Assembly: GCA_902702965.1 (NCBI GenBank)
Contig: CACRXP010000177.1
Span: forward strand, 265,207 to 329,206
Source of the DNA: Spirometra erinaceieuropaei
Lineage: Eukaryota; Platyhelminthes; Cestoda; Diphyllobothriidea; Diphyllobothriidae
DNA length: 64,000 nt
Direction of reading: 5' to 3'
Of this stretch, positions 24,801 through 36,800 are shown one piece after another. A program made the position numbers and the translations under genes. Position 1 is the stretch's first letter, and each line of letters opens with the position of its first letter. The notes beneath the pieces were generated by a model. It did not search any database. It was not told the origin of the DNA and worked only from the letters and a program-made list of their open reading frames with translations.

Positions 24801-27800
24801 ACAAAGTAAGGTATTTACCGATGAAAAGAATGCTCGTATACCGTCCCTGCCTACCTACCCCAGCTGCAGGCGGAGACAGTTGTGGAGTGGACGACGGGTC
24901 AGGGAGATTTGGAAGCCACACATTTCACGACTCCACTACGAACTCGCTTCTTGTTAGTCGGCATTGAGCTTTGTGGAAAACATTTTAGAATTTCGTTTAT
25001 CGACCTGGTTCGACTGTGAGAGGTAATACGGGCGGGTTATTTTGCCCGTGAGGTTCAGATTTCCATTCTCACCGATGATGACCTGGCGCAGAGGGTTTAC
25101 TAACTGTTAGATTGTGACCGTTTCTGATTAGTAACTTAAATAACCTGACGATTTTTGCTTCTGGAATTTAAAACTCCCGATGTCATTCCCTCGCGTGCAT
25201 GCTTAAGTACACGTTTTTGGTATTCTGATATTTGGAAAATACAGGCTGAAAACAAGTCACTAAACTGGACAATTGCGTCTAATGTAGATCTCCGAAGAGA
25301 AAGGCGTGGAAAGAACCCTGTTGCCGCAAAATAGCTGACAAAAAGGGCTGGGTATTTCATTTAATTTTAAATTTGTTGGCATTAGCTGACTTTCTGCAGA
25401 CCCGATTATCTTGAAGCAGTATCCAGCAGTCGGCATTTGGACCTCTCGCTGGCTTACTAAGTTTAATAGCGCTGACTTGGTCAGGTCAGTTGAGCTTGTT
25501 GGAATGAAATCGTCGCAGACGCTGAGGGGGGACAGAGAAGCCTTGCGGCTACACCCACCGACCGCGAAACGAATCAGTGTCCCCACACAGTCACCCTGAA
25601 GCAACTCTTAGAGCCTACGCTCACAATATCACCGTCAGTGCAGCAACGCGACAAAATAGCAAAATACATTGCACGGCAAGCAGACAGAATGTCTCGTCCC
25701 TCGCATGGGGGTATTTTATGTGTTTGTGCCTTCCGCAGATGAACAGGTGTTCCAATTCAATTAAGCTTCTGGTAGGCAGTGAATTTGTTCCAGTGAACTC
25801 TAAAAACTTCTCAGGAGAAACTAACGAATGGCACAAAACTACAGAAAACCACTTACGTCGTTTCTTTGGCTAAAAAACAAAGGACACCCTAAATACTTTG
25901 ACATCATCACCAATAGAATTCCAAGACATTAAAGAATCGCAAAGTATCTTGTTCGATGGACCATTCTGATTGCTCAAACGCCATTATATATATATATTTC
26001 ATATATTTTATATATATATATGCAGCATGTTATTACGGACAAAGATATGGGAGACTGGGATGGCCATTCCTGGCGTATTAGCCGTCGTCAGCCAGTCATA
26101 ACCAACCCGAAGTGTGGAACGCCCGAGGCTCGAACTCGCCCATAAGGCACAACGGAACGAGTGAGTTCCGTAAGAACGATCGCTGAGCGTCCCCTACCAT
26201 TGTATATTCCCGATCGAAAACCGACAGGGCAACGGGCTCGTGGTCCAGTATCTACAGGCGTGGACTTCTAACTAACAGGTGGCGGGTTCGAGCCTCGGGT
26301 GCTCCACACTTCGGGGTTGGGTATGACTGGCTGACGATGGCTAATAAGCCAGAAATGGCCATTCCAGTCTCCTTGTCTTTGTCTGTAATAGCATACTGCA
26401 TATGTATGTACTGGAAGGCGGGCATCCCAAGAGATGTAAATTGAAAATGATAGGTTTTTAGGAAAAGTAAGAGTTTTATAAGTAAATCTTCGAAACTGGT
26501 TCCCCAGCTCGTCGTCAGACTACTGGGTTATGTACAAAAACAGTTAACAATTTAAACCGCACCGAACAAGTGATTCCGCGGTTGGCCGAAGTCTGCGATA
26601 ATGCGCGTCTATGATATTTCGTCATCCCCTCGGCATTGGCTGCGCTCGCTTCAATTCGCCCTTGAGCAATTTGCACGTGGCATCTAGAACGATATGCCGA
26701 ATGATGCATGCTTCAGCTGAGTACATTGCTTCCAAGAATTCGCGGCCTCTCCTTGTAGGGCAGGCGCCAACAATATATAGCCACACAAATGCACAGGCTT
26801 GAAGAGAACTTACCGAAACAGACGTATGTTCGCGAAATTGCCTTTTGAATTTTACAATGGGAATCTTCGCAACTATAAAATGCCATTCTGTTTAAAATCA
26901 CGTAGACAGTATAAGGTGTGACAATACAAATGCGCCTCTCTTCTGCAAAACTCCCGCTGATGGGGCGCAGTTCACATATTTAAAAAAAGTCATCTTAATT
27001 TGATGACGCTCTACTGGTAATCACATAAACAAACTACGTTTCTGCAACTTTTAGTGGTACAACGAGACTGGCCTTCTCAACAGTCTCTGGATGTTCGCTT
27101 CCAACACCCGACGACTGCATGAGCCAATCACGTTCTATAGAACAGCCCAACTTCAAGCGGATGGCAGCTTAGAGATGACCGATTTTGCCGCCTTCCAGGC
27201 ACCTCAATCTGACATCAGCGGCCTCTTTCCAAACGCCTTTTACAGCTTCTTCGGCGAAAAACTTCGAATCGGCTGTCTGCAGGTACAAGGCTGTCTGTCT
27301 ATTAAAAACGCGGAGAAACCTTTCTTTTCTGGTATCATATTGCCAAATTATCTCGAAGACAATTAAAAAGCATGAAAAACGGTTAGAGTAATCTTAAAGA
27401 AGATTGGGCTGTCGAGTAGGTTCATGAACAGTCGGTGGGAAATGGCCAAGATGAGTGAAGTACGACCTAATTGTACGGAAGTCAGTCAGGTTGCCTACGG
27501 TCCGGAGGCTGATCTTATCACCAAGGCGGCGTACTATGGAAGTCATGGTCAGGTAAGCGTGTAATCGGTCAATGACACCGGCATCATGACGAAGCCGCGT
27601 CACGTGTATGATAAGTAAGAAACCAGCCTTTTGAAAAAAGCAACCTCCGTGCCATGTATCTAATGAGTAGTCTTCAAATCCGCGGAACGGACTGTCTCTT
27701 TTACCGATCGCAACTTGCTGTACTAATTAATAGTGCGCATCTCCTGTTTTCCTATTTAAAGGCGAGAGGGTTTGTTGAAGACGGCAGTCTGGATGAGAAT

Positions 27801-30800
27801 GGATTTCTGCAAAATGCCTCTGGTTTCCAAATCGATTTGCTTCAACTGCTTCAGGAGCAATTCCAGTTCGGGTGAGTTGCCATTTTCACGCATAAGGATT
27901 ACATTTATCTACTCCGAACTAATTAAAATCCTCTTGCCAGCATCGAATCATCAGTCGCGTAAAATGCTTCCTCAGCCTCATAAAATGGAAATAGCCAAAA
28001 ATAACGGCGATCAGTCTGCATCAGGCAGAATCTGAGAACAGATCATTGGTATCGCACAATATTGTCAGTCTGTTTCCATGGCCGTGAGCTCCACCACTGA
28101 TTCACTGAGAGTGTGCAAATACGAGGGGAATTGACGGAAAAAATCTAACGGGGAAAATCTAAAAAGTCATCAGGGCTTCATTGTCTGCCGATTTGTATAA
28201 ATTGGTTGCACAAACTAGCTTCCAGTCAATGAGGTATACCGATATCCAGCTCTGTTGCACGGGATAACCCTCTTAGAGCACGGCGGATCGTGAACTACCT
28301 ACCGTGGCATTCTGAACCAGGTCTTGTGAATTTAGGATGGTTAGATTGGAACTTTTGAAGCTGCATGAATGGGCGTGACTTTGACTCGTTGGTACTGGCT
28401 AACTGTTTGCGTGCGAACTGATCATCGGTATGGCAATTACGTACCTATACACATCATGCTAACAGTTGTTTACGCCAAGCCAATTTCGCCGAGAGCAGAG
28501 GACCTATTTAATTGTGCCATAAGGAGATTTTGGAGACTGCCTGTATGGGGTTATCATCGACTGCCACCTAATAGGATAGTTTAGGCACCAGAGGCCAGGA
28601 GCGGCAGATATTCCTCGGTTCAACTGCCTTAAAGACGATAGACATGAGAGGCAAAGCGCATAAATTCATATCAGTTGGTTGGCATATGTACATATATAGT
28701 TGGTTGCCTGTTCGTGACCCTAGCCACCCATAAGAGGCTCGTTTGCTTCGGAAAGCTAATAGATCGTTGTGCGCCCTTTCCTGATGTAACACATACCCGA
28801 TCTGTGGCGACAGAGAATGACAGGTGACGAGGCATTGATGAACTTCGGTTCGATGAAGTGCATATGACCCATCTGGTAGACCACAGTGGTGGACCAACTG
28901 CGTCAGGTGTGCCTGTTACTGGTCCGGGCTGATGGTCAGGGTTACGGGCCCGAAACAGTGCCGTATCAATCTACCCTCCCGGACTCTGTCGTCTCCCTCC
29001 TCTGCTATCGTGGCGTGGCCGACTTCGACCTGGTAGGTGGTTGCCTGTTCGTGACCCCTGTCGTCCATACGAAGCTCGTTTGCTTCGGGAAGCCAATAGA
29101 ACGGTGTGCGCCCATTCCTGTCGGAATAAATACCCGATCTGCAGCGACAGATAATGGCAAGTGGCGTGTTGCTTGAGTCATGGTTCACGGGATCTCAGTC
29201 TATAAGCAAGTGCAACGACAGCCCCACGCCATATTCTGTGCTGAGGCATAGTCTGGCCAAAGTAATTTGCCATCCGGGGAGCACGCAGGCCGGTGAGTCA
29301 GGTGGCCGCGCAATCATCACGCCAGCATCCAACACGGGTGATGAGATGTCAGCAATTAACACCTTGCATGCCGGCCATCGAGCAATTAGCGCACAAGCGG
29401 GCAACAATCCTTGATGAAGGGAGCACGGTTAATTGCTGTAGGTATGCGGTAGCATGGCGACCGCATCCTATAAATGCTGCAACTTCCTGTGCACGGGTCA
29501 CCCGTTTCTGTCACTGTATCTGATGATGGGTCCAAGTGAGAATCCGAACCGTCCGGCAAATAAAGATCTTGTTCCAGCGATCGCTTCTACTTCTTATCAG
29601 ATCAATATTCATTTGGTACTTCAGCCAGTAAGCGGCCGCCGCGTGCGCCAGTCTGTATCGATTGGCTTTTGTCTGTTGCACTTTCCACTGAGATTTTCGT
29701 ACGTGGCATCTAACTCGATGTGCCTATTGATGCATGACTCACCGGAGTGCATAGCTTCAAGAAACTCCCGGCCGTTTTTAGAGGGGCAAACTGTGACGAT
29801 ACGAGTTCTGTCCCATGCGGTGTGCCCACTATTAAGCGTGTGCATGGCCATTTGAGACCGGTGGCCTTTGCCTCTTAACTGCCAGTTGATGTTAGTGGAT
29901 ACGTATAGAGACAAATTTTCCAGTTTGGTCACAGTATACGGTGTCACAGGCATCTCATCGAATCTTATAAACGACTTCCTTTTATCGAGGTAGCCATCCC
30001 TATCCTTAGGGTTTACAAGTTGAGTCTGTAAAGCAGTCATCGACTTGAGTGACACTTTTATTTGGTGTTTCCTCAAGCGTCTTTCAGCAACTTCAGACAA
30101 ATTCCTTATGCAAGGAAGGATTCGCCAAGTATTAACTTAGGAACTTGATTGGAACAGTCTAGTTCCTTTACTTTTAACTCTTATTGTCTCCTGCATCGAC
30201 ATGCGAAACCCTTAGGGTACTCGTTCTAGGAAAATAATTCAATTAAGTAGTCTTGCTTAATATAGCAGATTTTATCATCAGAGCAAATTGTTTTGCTCTA
30301 CGTAGCAGAATTTTGTCAGCACTCCGCTTGTAAGACATTGGGCTGTTGCTCTCACAGTTTAGAATTATTTCGGCGTATGTTTCTTTGCAGTAAACGGACG
30401 TGAGTAATGTTCGTCAGTCTTCCGCTCTGAGAGAACATCTAGGAATAGGATTTTATTGTCAACTTCTCTTTCGAATGTAAATGTAATTCCCTATATTGTT
30501 TGAGTTGATGGTGTTGTGAAGCACTTCCAGTTTATTCTTTTTAACGCCAGCAAGCATGTCCTCTACATATTGCACCCACATTTTAGGGTTAACTAATGGA
30601 AGAGCTACAAATTTCCGTTTCTTCATTGTCACCTCGGCAAGAAAGCCAGATATAGGTGATCCCATTGGAGCGCCTTTTAGTTGTTGATAATATTGGAGAT
30701 CGAACGAAAAATTGGTTTCCAAATAAAGGTCCACGAGTTCATGTAAGGCAGCTTTGGGAACAGAGCTCGCATCGTCGGAGTTTACTCACTAGAAAATGCC

Positions 30801-33800
30801 GAGTTTCTTAGGGCCATGCACTTCGATGAGTTATGCATCAATAGGCAATACGAGTTGGATGCCACGCAGCCAATCGCTACAGACCGACGCACACGGCGGC
30901 CGCTTACAGGCTGAAGCACCAAATGGATATTGATTTTTCAACATGTTGGAAGTGTCTATTGTTTTTTGCATATTTACCCGAGTATGAAGACGATACGAGG
31001 AACCAACGTCGAAAATTTACTCAATGAATTTTTCTCCTTTTCCAAAAGAACGCATATGTCTTCAGATGTATATACATATATAATGCTAGAGGACGCTCAC
31101 CGATCGTTTCTGCGGAATTCACTCGTTCTCTTGTGCCTTACGGGCTCTCTCTCGTGCGCAACCAGCAGCCGCACAGCGGCGCGTGATATAGACAGAGCGT
31201 TATTACCGACAAAGACAATGGAGACTGGAATGGCTATTTCATCGGCCAGCCATACCTAACAGGTCGTGAGTTCGAGCCCCAGATGTTCCACACCTCGGGG
31301 TTGGTTGTGACTGCCTGATGAAGTCTAATAAGCCAGAAATGGTCACACCTGTCTCCCTTGTCTTTGTCGGAAACAAAATGCTACATATAAATATATGGAT
31401 ATATATGGGGGATGGGAAGATTTCATTGAAATATTGCATCACAAATGATAAATTGGAGAAACTCTTTGTTTTGGTTTCGTGTTGCAGGCCTCAGTGATGT
31501 TTGTCTGTGAAGTAAAACGCCGACGTTTGTTGTGCTCCTTGACATGTTTCCAATTTCCCGTAGACAATTTATTCGAAAGCCAAGAATGTGCTTCTATAAT
31601 CTGAGGTTGCGAGATAACCGTCTTGTCTAATTTCCCAGAATCCGCATACAAGAAACCTGTTCCCCGTAACTATATGGATTATAATCCGTCCTAAATACTG
31701 CCTTGTAGATATGAAAGCAAACTTGAAATTTTATTCAGTAATAATTAATAAGCACATACATTTCTTATATTAAGCACCCATGGGGGTACGGTCACTTTTC
31801 CGCGATTTCCACAATTAGTTTATGATTTTTTGTCAACGTCTATAAAACGATGCTATCTGCACCTAGACGGCATATCTTGTAATGGAAAAGAAACCAGTTT
31901 CTGCTTCTATTGGCTTGGAATGGAAATCTGCTGTCATCTTCTGTTCTTCCTCTCCCTCCTCCTGATGATAATACTAATAGGCATAATCATCATCATTAGC
32001 GACACCACCACTGGCACCACCAATATTACAACTACCACTACTCTGCTTCTTTTTCTACTACTACTACTACTACTTCTACTACCACCAACAACAACAACAA
32101 CAACATCGGTCCCAAACATATACGCAATCCAAAAGGTTAGCACATTATTAACTGTCCACCACAAATCTTTCCTTCCTGATTAAACTAATGCGTGGCTGAT
32201 TCGAGAGGTAGGCATAATATAACCTTATGTTAACTTTTTCAATCAACCCTCCATGCGATCGAATCAAAATTGAAAAGATTCGTTTGCAGGAGCACTTAAA
32301 TGTGACTGAATATATGCCCTTCCGCTCTCACCTAGTTTTGAGCTCGTGACGCCCGCGGACGGCGAATATGGCCGTAAGCTGCCAAATGGTTCTTGGACTG
32401 GCCTCATAGGCCTCGTTGTCCGGGGGGTAAGTTTACCATATAGTAGTTATATCACATTCCTCGTAGGAATTCCGAAAGTCCGCAGAGGAGCTGAAACCTA
32501 GATATATTGCCTACTTAATAAACGCAAGTAGCCTTGACATGCAGCATTCACCGAAACTCGTGGTGCATTGGCTCGTGTGTCTCAATGTGCATTTAGATGG
32601 AAAATATCTCTGAGCAGAGGCTATTCCAGTGAAAAGCGTCAATCATAACGTGAAAATACCTCATACGGTTTCATATTCTGAGCAGATATCCGTGTAAATT
32701 CTTTTCGGCAGGACATAACACTTCAGCAGAGGTTACTTTTAACTGATTTTAGATGCCATTGTACCCTCAAGCAAAATTCACAGAAACAACGCACAAAAAT
32801 CAATTTTTGTGCAGCGATTCTAGAAATGATAATCTGCAATTTCAAGCCCGAGGAGGATGAAAATTATAATTTAGAAAACGTTTCTAATCCGAAATAATAT
32901 AGAAACCCTCAGGATACTTTCTATGAAACAGATTAGTATGTTTGTCGTAAGAAGGGAAGTTCGCAAATCGGGTTATGGAACCTGCTCATCCCGTTGTGCA
33001 TTTGCATGGCGAAAGGCAAGGGAAACTGGAATAGACACTTCTGACTTATTAGCCATCATCAGCCAGTCATACCCAACCTTAGGTTTGGGACACCTGGAGT
33101 GCTGTACGTTTGTTCGAATGACTAAAGTTTTGTTAGAATTGGGTGACTTACAATGCAGCAGGTACTGGTTGTGGCAGACTAGTAACAATCGTCCTGCATA
33201 AGAAAAAATACTTGCTAGCAGCCTAAAAGTTAACCATTTGTCTGAGCAAAGTCACACGTAATCTGCTGTCAGTAATATGGGACTGGAGGCCTTATTATGC
33301 GTCTATAAATTTTTGTCAATGATTCCTTCTTTTTGTGAAGAGAAGCATTGGGTTCGGACATCCACATTCTTCGCTCATCGTAAAGATTGAACAAAGCATC
33401 AAGAGCTCATTGAGAAGGATGTTAAGAAAATTACGGCAGCCCAGACACCAAAAATAATTGCCTAACGAACTATCCTACACATGGAAAATGCATCGCAGCA
33501 TGTTGAAAGACACCCGACGGACATAGGATATAAGTAGCACACCAACCGAAAAATACCCCAAGCACACAGCATAACATCCTACGGACAGGGTTGGTCACCT
33601 CAGAAGAAAAAGTTTTATCCACAGTATCCTGTGTGACATTTGTGATGCCATCTATTTTGGCAAAACTGGGCAGTCTCTCTCAGCTCATATACACGAACAC
33701 AGGCTAGCGGTGAGGAGACAAGACCGTCTGTCGCAGGTGGCCATGCGCACACTCGGCACTAAGCAATGGTTTAATGGGATTACACACAATATTGGCGCTG

Positions 33801-36800
33801 GTCCAGCAAAGGAAGGATGGGAATCCCTGAAGGCAATGCGCTCAAACGATCTGCGAATCTATAGACCTATCGATTTAGGGGCCGCATATGGGCGCAGCCG
33901 ATGCTGACGGGATGACAAGATGCAACTGATGCGTATTGAGGCGGGTTCCCGTCAGCCGCAGAATGATTTCTTAGGCAGGTTTAAATAGTTAGATTTTCGT
34001 ACATGATATATAAGTCCGGCGAAGAGTTCGGGACTTGTCTTGAAAATTTTGTAATAAAAGCTGCCCAGTATCCGAATCACCTCATTACTTCTAGTTAACC
34101 CTCCTAAAATGTCTTCCTCTGGCCTGGGAGTACCTGGGCGAACTTTCTATGTACCATATGAGGTAGTGTTATTTGGTAAAAGTTTTGTTGTCGCTAGAAA
34201 CTCAACTTGCAGGCGAAAAGAATGGGGTCGGACAAGATCCGTACTATGGCCATTTCTGGCTCATTTGCTGGCTATATCAGCTTGATTATTCTCTGGAGTT
34301 TATATACCAGAAGCCGCATAGAGAACGCTGGGGTACCCACTGTGGAGCCGAACACTTCGCAGCTGTGCCGGGCAGCAGCAGAATATCGTCGAAACAGCTG
34401 TCTGGGCTTTTAGCTGGTACCTATATGGAGACTACAGTATAATACCTTGGCCATATATATCGGTGAGCACCCTCTGCCACTATATATATATATGGGCAGG
34501 AAAAACGATTTCGCGAACCATAAGTTTATTGCTCTGACGTTTCGGGGCAGAAAAGCTTCCGTTCTCGAAGAAGAGTGTGTAATCGCAATGATGGTCATGC
34601 CAAAAGGGGCTTACCTATGCACCCAGGGCGACAGGGAGAAAGGGGTGGAGAGGGAGTCCTTGAGCATTTAGCCCCCTTATGGGAGGGTAGTGTACTAACT
34701 TTGGTGGTCATCATCCGCATACACACGGAGACCGTGCCGGATCTTAAATGAGGTCTTAGGCTGGCGATTTTGCTTACGATACAATGATTGTCTTCGTTTT
34801 TATCGGTCGGAGTAGTGGATGGTACGTCGGTAGCGGCAACTGCGCCTTCGTCGGATCAGGGTTTCTATGCGGCGACGTGAGTGTCCGCCATGGACTTGTT
34901 CATGTTTGGATTTATGTTTGAACTAGCTTCACGTTTGCTTTTTTGTTCATTGAGCTGAATCCGGAGGGTGTGGTAGGCCGCAGAAAGCGCCACATAACGG
35001 CTGACGGAGGTTGTCCCCATGTGCCAGACCTCGACTGTTAGCCTAGCTACGCCCTCATTCCCACTACTAAAAATTTCGGCATTCCGGAAGGCAAACATAT
35101 GTCCATAGTCGGTGCAGTGTTCCGTCATCAGTAATAACTGGGTTATCCTCTAGAATGTTTTCATGTGTTCTCCGGCAGGGGTCGGTAGTCGTTTGCCGGT
35201 CTCTCCAATGCTGCTGACTTCGCGGAAGTGACACTGAGCTCGATAGATGACGATTGTGGTTCTACCTCGTGGGAGGGGAGCCTTAAGCCCTATAACTAAG
35301 TGTCGATTTGTTGACTCCGGCTGGTGGACAATGCCAGTCCCACCCATTCCTTCCTGTCCCCCTGGCTGCATGGGTAAACCCGTTTTAACATGACTGTCGC
35401 CAACTATGAATACCAAGAAAGGCGATACCACACCCACTTGTGAGAACACAAGCTTGTATGTTTCGGAAACTCCAGAACGGTGAAACTAGGATGCCAGTAA
35501 TCACATTTTCTTCTTATATCTGGGGACGCGCACCTTCGCTTATATTCTTATATTGTATTATATATACTTAAATACATGCATGCACAGGTATACGTACATA
35601 TGCTAGGAAAACACTCACCAATCAGGTTATGGGATGTGATCGTTTCCTTGTCCAGTCTCAGTGCTGACTGATATCCTTACACTTATCTTTACCGCCTTCC
35701 TATTACTGCAGGAGGTAGAGTTCGCTGTAGGTCCAATCACTATCTCGGCCGAGCGGGCGAAGGCAATCCAGTTTATGGAGCATTTTCAAAGTGCCCATCT
35801 GGCAGTTTTTTACAGAACCCCCGCAGAAAGCTCCAACCTCGTTCGCATGGCAACACCCTTTCACTGGCAGACCTGGACTCTTATAATCGCCTCCATCTTC
35901 CTGACCTCAGGGCTGATTTGCTGTCTAAGCCGATGTAGCCCATTCAGCGCTTGGAATCTACGTCTGCTGGGCGCTGTCTCAGACGAAGTTAGTCTTTGGG
36001 ACAATCTTTGGAACACATTTGAGGCCTTCGTGATGCAGGGTGAGGTGTTTTTGGAAAGTGACTTTATAAAAGCAAAAGCCTGTTTCGATGCTAATTTTCT
36101 AAATCCCCCTTCTGGCCACGCCTATTCGGCAGCGCAGGAATTCTACCCACTTGCTTATTCGTCGAGAATCCTCATGGCCAGCTGGTGGATGTACGTTGTC
36201 CTTCTACAGGCCGCCTACCAGGCAGAGCTTGTGGCTTTCTTGAGCAGCAGCGAAGTCATTCCGCCCTTCGAGACGCTTGAGGAGCTGGCTGACGACACAG
36301 CTATCGTCCCCCTCGTAGCTCGTGGCTCCTATGCTGCAAGTATAATGGAGGTACAGTTTGCTCTCATGAACATTTACGTTCTCATACTCATTAAAAGCCC
36401 TATTCGAATGAGCAGAAGTCAGTCTGAGGTGAACGTACAAATTAGATTACTTGTCATCGGCCCTGCTGCATTTATATATTATATGGTCTTACGTTTGCGG
36501 GGAAAACCCCCTGGGTCCCGTGGGGGACTTAACAGTCCGTTTGCCCTATCTGGCGAATTCTTGCGTGGTAGCGACATGTGTCAACCAGCCGCTTACTATT
36601 GCCATTTCAACAAGCGTGGCCTTCAAGGTTGCCTGCTGTGCTGTTAGACTCTGAAAATCCGCCAGCCACAGTCATGTAAACTGGGCGACCAACTCCAAAG
36701 TCAGCATGGATGTCGCTCTGGCTTGCCCACACAATTCCCCTCACCACCTCAACGGTAAGCTTTCTGCGCAGCTGAGTAAAATTTCCCTTGAGAAGAATGA

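Noticed and set aside
31830..32183. 117-codon open frame on +
   Set aside because: Explained by triplet microsatellite; no domain.
35712..36647. Reading 35661-36647 as one continuous coding exon
   Set aside because: Good acceptor at 35712, probable intron 36045-36137 and donor at 36351; sequence after 36350 has no iGluR pattern.
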